A stretch of DNA of 64,000 bases from Ianthella basta. Lineage: Eukaryota > Porifera > Demospongiae > Verongiida > Ianthellidae. Below, in pieces: positions 29,109-40,777 of the stretch. The translations under genes were made by a program, and so were the position numbers. The stretch lies in contig OZ025881.1 in assembly GCA_964019415.1 (NCBI GenBank), forward strand, positions 231,201 through 295,200, in the 5' to 3' direction. Under the pieces are notes generated by a model. The model searched no databases and had not been told where the DNA came from. It saw nothing but the letters and a program-made list of their open reading frames with translations. Position 1 is the stretch's first letter, and each line of letters opens with the position of its first letter.

Positions 29109-32100
29109 ATGAGTGGTCGTGGATCGGACGAGCAAGACGCCATGGACACTGGTACTGGGAAGGATGCCGAAGAGTCTGCTGTCAGTGGTGTGCAGCTCAA
29201 GTTTGAGGAGATCTGTCAAGGCCTGAACCTTGATAAGCAGGCACAAGAGAAGGCATGGGACTCGTACGTGAGGCTCTCAGAGAAGTACGGGCTCGAGGTG
29301 AGGGCCTGATGTGTCATGTGACATCCTAATGGGCTTTGGACAAGTGCGTGCACATTTCATTGTGTCTCTAGCAATGACAGCACATTAGCACGTGTTAGTC
29401 TTGTTCAGGCCCATTCTGGAGCAAGCCTTAGCAAATGGGCATGAGGAGGAAGGGTCTGGAGAAGCTGGGTAGGATTGGTAACCAGCGTTGGCAGAGCCAA
29501 TCAGAGTGCTGCATTGTCTATTGTTGATCAATTTGTTGGCTCAACTGACTTGTAGGGCCATACATTTGCCTGGGGCGTTTAGCGCATGCTAGGGTTAGGG
29601 CTGGCATTGTTATTAAACAGTAAACGCCTACAGGCGTTGTCTGTTGAAGTCAGTTGACCCAGTTTGTGGGCCCTTGGAGACTCAAAGTTGAAGAATTGGA
29701 CTCGGCCATCTAGATCAACACAGCACCTTTTACAGTTAGGGTGTGTTAAGTTGTAAGATGAGGAGTATGAGGCAGTGAAGGAGTTCATCTGTGGCAAAGA
29801 CAAAGTGGGATTGTGTGTGTGTGACCTGGTGTGTGTACTCCCTTTGTGTTGTGTGTGGTGTGCAGGGTGACTGCCTCCACTGGCTGGCATGCTCGCTGTA
29901 CGCTGCCTGCCTCACGACCAAGTTGGAGACTGTCAGTGGAGGGGAAGCCTCCGGTAGTAGTGTCTCCCTCACCCGAATACTCAGGGACACCAATCTGAGG
30001 TGAGCACTGCTGCCACACCTCCTGGGCGGGAGGTGGAAGGGTGTGTGTGAGCACTGCTGCCACACCTCCTGGGCGGGAGGTGGAAGGGTGTGTGTGAAGC
30101 AACTCACTGTGTACCCATGGTACAGAACATCCTTCTGTTGTGTTTCTGTAATAGTTGAAGAGCTGCCCTGTGCCCCCAGTGCAAGCCCCTAGTGTATTCA
30201 GTGTCTTCACAAGATGTGCAGACCACAACTTGCCCTGTGACATGAGGAGGGGGTCAGTTTGTGTTGCTATGCAAACTGTTGTCCCTCCTCCTCCTTATTC
30301 ATTGCTCCCTCCCCTGCTGACACCACCTCCACCTCATGTCGCACTACCACTCACATCTAGCAGAATATGTTCTGTACTGTATCTCCTGATCAGTGACACA
30401 TGAAGCAATCTCTACACCTCCCATCATCACCTCTTTCTTCTTTTCTCTTTCACATCTCTATCCTCTTAACGTGTCCCGTCTTCCCTTGTTTCCATCCATT
30501 CCTCCTCCCTAACTTCTCTTGACTCCTCCCTCCTCCCTCCCTCCCTCTCCCTCCTTCCCTCCCTCCCTCCCTCCCTCCCTCCCTCCCTCTCCCTCCTTCC
30601 CTCCCTCCTTCCCTCACTGTCTGTTACCTTCAGTTTGCTTAAATTCTTCTCCATGGTGAAGAACTGGGCAGAAATGGACCATCTTGATGCTTCCTTCCAC
30701 GACAAGGTGTGTGCTCTGGAGAGGACTTACGAGGTAGCCTCAGTCATCTTCAACAAGTACTCCAAAGAGTTCCGTGACATCTTCAAAGATCCTGACCGGA
30801 GACAGTCACCAGTGAAGAAGCAGAGGAAGGCTATTAGGTGTGTGTGTGTGTGTGTACGTACATACGTACGTATACATGTATGTGTACGTGTAAGTATGTG
30901 TACGTGTAACAAGAAGTGTGTACATACGTATGTATAGTGGCTACACTGGTTGCAGTGAGGGAGAACGCTACATTACTGTATGTCTATATCAAGTTGATTT
31001 CCCCCTCCTTGTCTGGTGTAGGAACAAGCCACCAACAGCTGTGGATCTGTTCAACTTTGGGTGGACACTCTACATTTACATCAAAGGTACATTCACCTAT
31101 TCAGCAGTGTAATGACATCATCACGGCTGCAGCAGTGTAATGACATCATCACGGCTGCAGCAGTGTAATGACATCATCACGGCTGCAGCAGTGTGCCATA
31201 CATCTGGTTGGTACATTGTAGCTTATTCGAATGTTGGAGCTAATGATATTCATTGCCTCTCACCCTGCGTAGGCCAGTACCGTCAGATCAGCGACGACCT
31301 GGTCAACTCGCACTCCCTCCTCCTCTGCTGCGTGGACATGCTTTACAATGCAGCTCTGCTCACTGACAGGAAGGAGCTCCTCAACACAGAGTCACTCAAA
31401 GCTGGTGAGCAGACAACGGTGCTGTGGGGCAGCATCCACTGTGTGATGGTTGCAGGGCGTTGTTGAGGAGTATTGTGTGTACTGCACCTTGCTGCTGCTT
31501 CCTCTTCTCTCCTTCAGTGCTGCCGGTCAACTTCCAGGCAGAGGAGTATGAACCCCCATGTGCAGCGCAGTGCATCCTTGGGGAGCTGTGCAAGAGACAC
31601 TCAGGTGGGTGGAGGGAGAGGGAGTGTAGGTGGGTGGGTGGAGGGAGAGGGAGTGTAGGTGGGTGGGTGGAGGGAGAGGGAGTGTAGGTGGGTGGGTGGA
31701 GGGAGAGGGAGTGTAGGTGGGTAGGTGGAGGGAGAGGGAGTGTAGGTGGGTGGGTGGAGGGAGAGGGAGTGTAGGTGGGTGGGTGGAGGGAGAGGGAGTG
31801 TAGGTGGGTGGGTGGAGGGAGAGGGAGTGTAGGTGGGTGGGTGGAGGGAGAGGGAGTGTAGGTGGGTGGGTGGAGGGAGAGGGAGTGTAGGTGGGTGGGT
31901 GGAGGGAGAGGGAGTGTAGGTGGGTGGGTGGAGGGAGAGGGAGTGTAGGTGGGTGGGTGGAGGGAGAGGGAGAGGGTGTGTAGGTGGGTGGGTGGAGGGA
32001 GAGGGTGTGTAGGTAGGTGGGTGGGTGGGTGGAGGGAGAGGGTGTGTAGGTGGGTGGGTGGAGGGAGAGGGAGTGTAGGTGGGTGGATGGAGGGAGAGGG

Positions 32101-35100
32101 AGAGGGTGTGTAGGTGGGTGGGTGGAGGGAGAGGGTGTGTAGGTGGGTGGGTGGAGGGAGAGGGAGAGGGAGAGGGTGTGTAGGTGGGTGGGTGGGTGGA
32201 GGAGAGAGAGAGGGTGTGTAGGTGGGTGGAGGGAAAGGGAGAGGGAGAGAGAGGGTGTGCAATGGCCCACTACCAGAACCAACTAGAGTGACGCTCCATC
32301 TCTACACTAGTGTTGCCACGATATAGGAAAATATGTATCACGATTATTGTAGGTTTGTATCACGATATATTGTGTATCACGATATATTAATTAACAATTG
32401 GCACAGTGCTCAGATATAAGCCAAACACATAGAGTTATACAGCGAGCGTTAAAGCAAACAGATGAGGTACATGCATACATGGTTTTCCAGCTGTTACTCT
32501 GGGTTTTCAAAAAGAAAGATCAGTTGGTCAGCATGCTCAGAAGTGAGCCGATTACGCTTGTCAGTGATCACATTCCCTGTCGTGCTGAATAGGCGCTCTG
32601 ATGGAACACTGGTAGCCACGAATGAAAACATTCTTTGCACAAGCTTGCTCATTAAAGGATAGAGTTCCTTACGGCTGCTCCACCATGCAAGAGGATCTGA
32701 GTCTAGATCAGGTGGTGATTCAGCTTTGTACATGTCTAGCTCTTTCTGCACCTTGTCTGAATGTAATGGCAAATGTTGCTGAGTGTGTGACTCAAACAAC
32801 TCTCCGATGATCTTTTCCACTGGACCTTTCTTCTTCTTCGATGGTGGTTCTCCTTCTATCACTTCCTCGACTTCTGGTGGGTCTTCCTTCTCTGTCTCTT
32901 CCATGACTAGAAGCTCATCCTGCACTTCATCAATGATTCTTCTTCGGGTAAGCTGATCAAGAAAGGGGAGTTCCTTGTATCTAGGATCCAGGAATGTGGT
33001 AATATTAAGGATCCTTGCCACAGATGGGGTGCTGTAGCGTTCCTGCAAATCCCTCTTGATGTTTAGCTTCACCTCCTTCGCAACCACCGTGTCGTTCTCT
33101 TTGACTTCGAGCGTCCTGTTGACCAGCTTATACAAAAGTGGCTTGACTGTGCTCAGTGTTGGGTAACTTACTGCACCCATTGCTTCTGTAGCTTGCTGGA
33201 ATGGCTTCAGGATGTCGACCAGCACCTCAATTACTGACCACTCCTCTCCTTCTGGCATCAAGTGCCTTACTTTCCCATCCATTAGCACTGCAGCAATGGG
33301 TGCCTGCTGCTCCATCAGCCTCTCTAGCATGGCCAGTGTGCTTCCCCAACGTGTCACACAGTCTTGGATGAGCATGTGTTGGGGTAGCTGGAGCATTTCC
33401 TGCTTTTCTCGTAGCTTGTACGTTTCCTTGGTGGACTTCTTAAAATGAGTAACCAGTTTCTTGCAGCGACCAAGAACTCGCTGAACTCTTGTCACACCAA
33501 GGCCTCTACCAATAGAGAGCTGCAGCGTGTGAGCCACACATGGAAAGTGCTCAATTCCCATCAGTCGAAAGGCATTGACCATATTGCTAGCATTGTCCGT
33601 AATGCCTCCACACACCTTTCCTGCAATTTTTCAATCCTCAAACATGGAAGAAAGGACATCCTTTAGTGAGCTAGCATCGTGATCTTGCGGAATTTCAAGT
33701 GTCTGTAGACACTTGCTGTGATGCTTGAAATCACTGTCGACAAAGTGTGCAGTTAGTGATATGTAGGCACGCTGCTGGTGCAGTGAGGTCCACAGATCAG
33801 TTGTAACTGCACAGGTCTCGACTGCTGCTAGCTGCTTTTCAATGGCAGCTCTAGTTAAGCGATACTTAGCTGGTATCACTGTGTTAGTGAAGTACGTGCG
33901 GTGTGGCAAGTTAAATCTAGGCTCAGCTAACTGCAACAAGCGCCTGAATGCTGGTTCATCAACCACACTCAAAGGCTGCAAGCCTTGGCAAATGAAATCG
34001 GCTGTGGCATCGACCAGCTGCTTGTGTTTCGCACTTTCGTTCGAAAACGGAGTGGATTTCGCGAGCGTTCCACTGATAGTAAGCTGTGTCGACGTTGTCT
34101 TCACCGCGGAGGCTCTGCTTGGTCCAGGTTGATCGCCGCTGTCCTGTTGCTGGAGCGCGAGGTACTCCTGTGCGTGGCACCGCTGAAGATGGAACTTCAG
34201 GTTGGTGGTGTTGCCTGAGTAAGCGACAACAGCCTGACATAGTCGGCAAATGGTCTTCTTCTTGTCTGTAATCCTGCCTTTATCATCAGCGGGAAAACCG
34301 AAGTGCTTCCAGATAGCGCTCTTAGTCTGGAAGTTGGGTTTCGCGATGAGGTCAAATTCGCTCGCAGTCGACATCTCTCTACACTGACAGAAGGTAAGCT
34401 AACACTGGCCTGCAATAGAGTATCTACTACCGTTTTAGATAGTCTATAGTGTTAGGTGTTAGCTTCCCTACTGCACTAGTCAGCAGAGATTAGCCCTTCT
34501 GCACCAGTCAGCAGAGATTAGGCCAATATCACGACAGGAAGAACACTGCTTTTGTATCGCGATATTGTGTATATATCGCGATATATCGTGTATCGCGATT
34601 ATCGTGGCAACACTACTCTACACAACAACTGTTACCCAACCATCTATGCTGCCCCTCCCACTGTCCTCTGCCCCTCCCCTAGGTATTGAGAGGGAGTGTC
34701 GCACTCTTTCTAAGTACAATTGGTGGCCAAAGGTGAAGGAGCTCTACGAGAGGAAGGTGAGGTGGGGAATCCCCAGGGAATAGTGTAAGGTGGGGACACC
34801 CCTCACCCAGCATTGTGTGTGCGTGTAGGTGTTCATGGCTGATGGCTCCAGCTCTGTGGAGTACGAGAGCCCAGAGGCATTGTGGCTGAGCAAGATGCTG
34901 ACACCACATAACTTCCACAAGAGCTTGTGAGTTGTGTAATCCCTCTCCTTCACTCCTTCCCCTCTCCCCCTCCCCTCCCCTCCTTCCCTTCTCCCTCCCC
35001 CCGCTCATACATGCAGAATGCACTCCCATTCACTGTCTACCCACTCTAGTGTGGTCACTCCTTCCCTTCTCCCCACTGCAGTAAGAACATCACTCGGGAG

Positions 35101-38100
35101 TATGAGCTCTTTATGCTGCAAGAGGGGGAGTTTGATGAGCGCATGTTCCTCAGTGACAAGGCTGACGAGGAGATTGGAACACCATCCAAGAGCTCACCGT
35201 GAGTGCCTCCTAGCTCAAGTCAGTTCACTTGTGTAGATGCGGGTGGAGTAGGGTAGATGACAAACTGCTTCAGGGGTACCGTGCTGTGAGATGTGCTTCT
35301 CTCCTTTAGTGGTCCATGGAACTATTCCTCGCTGCCCCGCACACCGCTGCAAGCTCCCAAGACACCTCTCTCCAATAGACAGCACCTTGAGAGCAGGGCA
35401 GACATGTGAGCATGCACAGCATACAGACAGACGCACAGACCTACAGACGTCTATGGTCCCCTCACTCTTGGTCGCACCGCCAACTGGTGATAGGTGGTGG
35501 GGATGGCGTTGTATGTGTTACTTGTTTCGTCCCCCGCTACCCCAACTCCCTGTTGCCCCCCCCCCCCCCCCCCCTACAGCAAGGCCACCCCAGTCTCCAA
35601 GCACACCCAACTGGTGCACAAGCTGCGGCTAATGTTGTCGGAGACACAGGACCAGCCCTCGCAGTACATCCTGGACATCTGCCAGTGGGTAGACGGCAGA
35701 CTCACAGCACAGCTCTGACTTGGTGTGATAGCCTCCCTCTCCCCCCTCCACCTCCTCCAGAGGCTGCCCGCAGAACCCTCTGCCGTCCATCAGGGAGAGG
35801 CTGAAGGCGCTCAGTGAGAAGTTCTTAGCGGCAATGTCAGAGCTGGTATGTATGGAATTTGAAACATGCTAACGGTTTGTGTGTGACAGTGTCACTCCCT
35901 GTTGTTAATGACATGCTGTGACACTGTCCTTCCCTCAGCCTGAGTCCCCCATATCTGTCGTTGCCATCCCTCCTGAGGAGAGCGAGACCACTTCACAGAC
36001 ACACTTGAAGTTCAGCGTCACTCTGTACTACAGGGTGAGTCTGTGTGCATGGTAATGGTATTCACAGGGTTTCAATTGTATTCATAGTCCTCTTGCTTCT
36101 CCATGTGTGTGCAGCTGCTGGAGGCTGTTTTGAAAGGGGAGGAGTCCAGAACGTCTTTTGGCGGTCCACTACCCACAGGAGGGCGTGTGCAGCAGGTGTG
36201 GGCGGGGCAGCGGGGTGTGCTCCTGTCTGTGTTGCTGTGCTGTGATAGTTGTCTTACCTCCTCTGTACTGTGGCAGGAGATGTTGGAACACGATCACTTG
36301 CAGAGCTCTCTCTTTGCATGTGCCCTTGAACTGGTGCTGTCGTCATACAAGTCCAATAGGTACCCTCAGCTCCCACCCCACCCCCCACCCCACCCCCCCA
36401 CGCACACTACTGCTGGGTGAAATCCAGTTTTGTTCCTTACTGTTTGCAGGGTGTTCCCGTGGGTAATTAACTGCCTTGGCATTTCTCCCTTCCACTTCTA
36501 CAAGGTGAGCCCAACCAACTGGTCTCCCCAAAGGGTGTGTGCATTGACATGCAGTTAACTACCTGCCCCTCCCCTCGCCAATCATCCTCCCTTTGTCACC
36601 CCCCCTCCCTCACTGCCCCCCACCACCTGTTGCTCTTGTCCATCCCCTCCTCCCCCCTTAACAGATCCTGGAGCCCATTATCAAGGAGGAGGTGGGACTC
36701 ACCCGTGAGATGGTGAAGCACCTAGCTCAGATCGAGGAAACTGTCTTGGAGTATCTTGCTTGGCACTCGGACTCACCACTGTTTGATGCCATCGATGCTG
36801 CTGGGAAGGTCCCCACATTTGAGGATGTGCACCCCTTTGTAGTCCCAACCACGCCCCTCACTAATCGAGGGGGACCGACCTTCTCCAGCCGCCTTGCCAT
36901 CTCCCCTATTCAGTCCAACCCAAGACTGGGCATGCTGTTGGGAGCGAAGGGTAGGTGACCACAGTGGGGACAGTACACAGCTACAGGTCTACACACACAC
37001 AGTGCTCATTGAAAGAAGCCCCTCCCTCCCTCCCTCCCTCCCTCCCTTCAGATGTCTCCTCCCCCCTATCAGCTCGGGACCGCTACTCGTCCCCCCTCCC
37101 TAGGGGCTCCCCTGCTGTCCGGAGACTTTTTTCTGGTAAGGCTAGTGGAAGTGCATCCAGTGAAGACAGTACTTCAGTCACAGGACAAGTGGAGGATGTC
37201 AGCACAGGCAGTGCAAGCCAGAGAGGTAGGGGGGAGGGGGAGGAAGGGGACTTTAAGGTACCTCATATTCCTTTCATCCCCCTCAGTGCCCCAAGTGATG
37301 GTGACTGCACCGGTGGTAACTGCTTCCAGCCCAAGTAAGCCGGCTGATGGGCTGGGCTTCCTGTCGCCACAGCAACCAGCATGGAGTCAGTCACCTCCAA
37401 AGCGACTTGGGTCTCTAGGCTTATTTTACAGAAAGGTAACTTTATCAGTATCAGTATCAAATCATTGTTATGCTGGTAGCACCACTTAGCTAAATGGCTA
37501 CTTTCCAGGGAACCCAGTGAAGTGGCAAATAGCACAATGTATTGTAACGGGAGTAACTTTAGCCCACTCTAAAGGTGTGGCCCTGCCCCGCCCACCTGCC
37601 CCTCCCACTGGCAGTCAATGTGTGTCCTACACTCCATGTGCAGGTGTATATATTAGCCTATGTCAGGATCAAGGATCTGTGTGAGAGGCTGATCATCTCT
37701 GAGGAGGTCATGCAGAAGTGAGTTATGAGGGAAGGGAGGGTTGAAGGCCTCTGTCTGTTGATCTGTCTGACTGTCTGTCTGTCTGTCTGTTCACAGGATC
37801 TGGACCACCTTTGAGTACTCCCTAACCAAATGCCCTGATGTGATGCGTGACAGGCACTTGGACCAACTTGTCATGTGTGCCGTTTACGTCATGTCAAAGG
37901 CACGTAGGGCCTGCCTGACATCGCTGTCACTTGAGGTGTGTGTGTACGTATGTCTGTCTGTCAGTGTGTGCTGCCTTCCTTGCTGCAGGTACTGAAACTG
38001 AGTGTGACCTTCCAGGAGATCATGAGGCAGTATCGCCATCAACCACAAGCCAAGAGCCACGTGAGGCCAGCACACAGCACCTGCCATCAGCACCTTGGAG

Positions 38101-39760
38101 TCTTGTACCTCACAAGGATCACTCAGTCATGACATTCACACACCCCTCCCCTACACTCTGTCCTTCCTTCTCCCTCCCCTCCAGGTGTATCGAAGTGTGT
38201 TGCTGAACAACGGGCGACGCGTGCTCCCTAGTCCTGACTCACCTTCCGGTGAACGGGACAAGGTGCAGTCACCACCTCCAGTGTGCACTAGGAAGAAGAG
38301 CCCCACCCCCGGGGAGGCGGAGTCAAGCAGAAAGAGCCCCTCCCCTGAGGAGGTGGCGTCTGGCAAGAGGAGATTTTCCCCCGGGGAGGCTGAACCTGTA
38401 CTAAAGGAGAAGCCAAGTGGCATTGGCAGGATGGCAGAAGGGGAAAGGGGAGACATCATTCATTTCTACAACAAGGTTAGCTACTGATGTTGGGTGTGGT
38501 GCATGATGTGGAGTGTGAGGTGGAGCTTACAGTGCTGCTCGTCGAGGATCACGGCATGAGTGGACAGCAATGTTTGTGTTGCCCAGGTCTACATTGGCTA
38601 CATCAAGGAGTTTGCACTCAGGTTTCAAAGAGCAGCAGATGATGTGAGTGGCATACTCCAGTAGGCAGCTCTCACTGCCTTGTGTTAGCTCCACCTCCCC
38701 TCCCCTCCCCTCTCCCTCCCCCTCCCCCTCCCCTCCACTCCCCTCCCCCTCCCCTCCACCTTCCATCCCCTCCCCACCCCTCCCACTCCCCTCCCCCTCC
38801 ACTCTACTCTTCCCCACCCCTCTCCCTCCCCTTCCCCTCCACTCCCCTCCCCCTCCCCTCTACTCCTCTCCCCCTCCCCTCCACTCCCCTCCCCCTCCCC
38901 TCTACTCCTCTCCCCCTCCCCTCCACTCCCCTCCCCCTCCCCTCTACTCCTCTCCCTCCCCTCCACTCCATTCCCCTCCCCCTCCCCTCTACTCCTCTCC
39001 CCCTCCCCTCCACTCCCCTCCCCCTCCCCTACCCACGGTACAGGAGAGGAGTCCTCAGCTTTCCCCAATGCCCATTGTGAGAAGACCCCCCAATTCACCG
39101 AGACAGGTGAGAACAGCCACTGTGTCTCCCATTACCACCACATGCGGTCACGCATGCTGTACACTGCCTGACTCCACAGGTCTCCAAGTATCAGAAGATA
39201 TTTGTGTCACCCCACAAAGGTGAGTTAGTTGGCACAATCCTCCTGTGCTCATCCGACAGAGTTGAACTCTCCCAACCTGTCTTCTCCTCAGGGGCCATGT
39301 CACCTCTGGCTGCAGCCAGAAAGTACGAGTACACATTCCAGAAGAGCCCCAGAAGGGTTTGTCCTCTGTCCCTGCAGCTACACATGCACACTACACAGAC
39401 AACACTGATGATGGTTGAATCGCTAGTGTTTTCTGCCATTTTCCTGTACAGGACCTGCAGACCATCAACAGTGCCTTGCACAGTGCCCACAGTGAGGGGG
39501 CGGGTCCCAAGAGAAATCTAATGGCATCGCTCATGGCCAGCCCACAGGAAACTGGTGCTCCCCCAGCTAAACGCTTGCTCCTTTCTCCCACGGGGCCTTC
39601 CAATCCTGTCACATCACCAGATCACATGACTGCATTTCTAAGCAGGATTCGGTCCCACCCTCTGCTCTCGCCCACCTCAAGCAGACAACAGGTCCAGGGT
39701 CCTCCCCTCACCATAGCAACAACTCCACCACACAGTGCTCCTGACTTGAATCATCATTGA
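29109..39760 (+). CDS. RBL1/2-like: Retinoblastoma-family pocket protein, p107/p130-like
   Basis: Nuclear transcriptional corepressor that binds E2F-DP and controls G1/S. Coding exons: 29109-29297, 29866-29999, 30634-30837, 31022-31086, 31273-31404, 31518-31604, 34683-34756, 34829-34926, 35082-35198, 35310-35405, 35580-35684, 35761-35845, 35939-36034, 36115-36195, 36277-36359, 36450-36504, 36665-36950, 37052-37225, 37287-37435, 37644-37717, 37797-37935, 37989-38060, 38185-38475, 38587-38643, 39044-39106, 39180-39219, 39292-39356, 39452-39760. They join in phase to 1139 aa, the size range of p107/p130. The N-terminal cyclin-like domain spans about 64-215. Pocket A spans about 400-610. The spacer contains a cyclin-docking RRLF at 686-689, a hallmark of p107/p130 rather than pRb. 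Pocket B begins at SLGLFYRK (about 763-770) and is interrupted by a Ser-Pro-rich insert (exon 23). The C-terminus has many Ser-Pro/Thr-Pro CDK sites and KRLLL-type basic motifs. The hAT element sits in the intron 31605-34682 and leaves the reading frame intact. Confidence 0.93.
30000..30093. repeat. Tandem duplication of 47 bp starting at a splice donor
   Basis: The first 47 bases of pocket-protein intron 2, beginning with the donor GTGAGC, are repeated immediately, so a second identical donor-like sequence lies 47 bases downstream. Confidence 0.85.
30523..30622. repeat. CCCT/CCTT pyrimidine tract
   Basis: (TCCC)n-type low-complexity tract just upstream of the acceptor at 30633. Confidence 0.85.
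31107..31194. repeat. Three-copy 28-bp direct repeat in a pocket-protein intron
   Basis: Three copies of a 28-bp unit containing AATGACATCATCACGGCTGC. Each copy has TGACATCA, close to a CRE/AP-1 half-palindrome. Lies between exons 31022-31086 and 31273-31404. Confidence 0.9.
31606..32262. repeat. 29-bp minisatellite next to the hAT element
   Basis: About 22 units based on AGGTGGGTGGGTGGAGGGAG plus AGGGAGTGT, with length variants (extra GGGAGA or GGGT blocks) toward the right. It begins right after the donor at 31605. Pro/Thr/His-rich minus frames here are artefacts. Confidence 0.95.
32308..34615 (-). mobile_element. hAT-superfamily DNA transposon
   Basis: 2308-bp element with perfect 16-bp terminal inverted repeats (TAGTGTTGCCACGATA) flanked by an 8-bp target-site duplication CTCTACAC at 32300-32307 and 34616-34623. 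8 bp is the hAT hallmark. Both subterminal regions carry repeated ATCACGATATA/ATCGCGATATA motifs, the expected transposase-binding context. The identical repeats and duplication suggest recent insertion into the pocket-protein intron. Confidence 0.95.
32494..34374 (-). pseudogene. hAT transposase (BED finger, hATC), interrupted by one nonsense codon
   Basis: One minus-strand frame of about 625 codons starts at 34374 and ends at 32494, interrupted only by an in-frame TGA at 33631-33633. The upstream part (247 aa) has a BED-type zinc finger with Cys-x2-Cys and a His-x4-His-like end around residues 43-66. It also has the start of the RNase H-like domain with TTDLWTS, which carries the first catalytic Asp. 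The downstream part has ITDNASNM with the second Asp, CVAHTLQL, and the C-terminal hATC dimerisation block (SERLFSTTG, RLTSEHADQLIFL). No frameshift was seen. The stop separates two otherwise well-conserved halves, so the copy should not make full-length transposase unless the codon is a polymorphism or assembly error. Confidence 0.9.
38697..39033. repeat. CCCCTCCACTCC minisatellite in pocket-protein intron 24
   Basis: Degenerate 15- to 57-bp pyrimidine-rich units between exons 38587-38643 and 39044-39106. The Pro/Leu/Ser frame here is an artefact. Confidence 0.9.
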
Positions 39761-40777
39761 ATGCATTGTATGCTATTACTATCCTATATTATTTACGGTC
39801 CTTTTCTTTTCATTATCTCAATTTGATTTTTTGGTTTCTTTACATTATATTGCAGTCACCTGCATTTGTACATGTGTCAACAGGTGTATGCTTCAATCCT
39901 GGTCCATTTAATATCAGCAATAAACTACATTGGTGCAGTTATTACTGGTGTGGAATGGTCTGAATGCATGTGTCGTGCATGTAGTGCCTGATTGGCCATG
40001 TTTGCTGCACCATATCAAGGGCGATCCAGGGGTGTTTCCAGAAACTGGTCAGATCACCTCTGGCTAGTATTTACATGTACCAGTCTTATAATGTCTATGC
40101 TTCCTTATAGCTATACCTTTATGTGTTGGAAACCAGTCATAAAAGTTTCTCGATCCGCCCTAGCATATTGCTTAGCTACTGGGCATCAGGTCGTCCTATA
40201 GTCCATGGGCTGGCTGTATGTATGCAATGCAAGCAAATCTATATTATACTGTCATTGCACTATGATCTTGTACTATGATAAATTAAAAACGAAATAAAAA
40301 ATTCGCTTCTGTGGCACTTTAAGTGCATCTATTTGCAATTGTAGGTATTGATCTTCACTTAATTATCTAACTTACATTAATTCAGTATATTTAATATAAA
40401 CTAACACATTATTCCCAAGCATTTTGTTATTTCTTTATGCCACGTATACTGACTTATTATCTACCTTCATTTTCAACTCTACAGTCTGCAGCCTTAATTT
40501 GCCCTTGTTTGTTTCTCGCTGTTTACTGGAGAGATCAACACAAGCTAAGTATTGATCATCACACTTGCAAGTGTTCCTTTGAAGATGTCTCAGTGTCGAT
40601 GCGATGTTTGTTTGTGTCATTAGTGCTACAAAGAAGTGCAACAAATGCTTTGGTCGCATCCTGCTTTCTGAAGAGGACTGGTAACTAGTCAAAGGGAACT
40701 GGCTACACTATTTAAAGACGTTCTCCACAGTCACCTCAGAGCTATCTAAAGCGACAGCACAGCTACCCTCAGAGACA
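39761..40777. other. Intergenic region with pocket-protein polyadenylation signal
   Basis: AATAAA at 39919-39924, about 160 bases after the pocket-protein stop, is the likely polyadenylation signal. The remainder is AT-rich compared with neighbouring coding DNA and holds no recognisable gene. The right end is the promoter/leader of the next gene. Confidence 0.55.

Noticed and set aside
31527-32282. Pro/Thr/His-rich minus-strand frames of 250-290 codons
   Set aside because: Products of the 29-bp minisatellite in the pocket-protein intron.
37136-37225. Splice donor at 37135 (CTG/GTAAGG) in the pocket-protein spacer
   Set aside because: Reading continues in frame through it to a donor at 37225 that matches the phase of the next exon. 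It may still be an alternative site.
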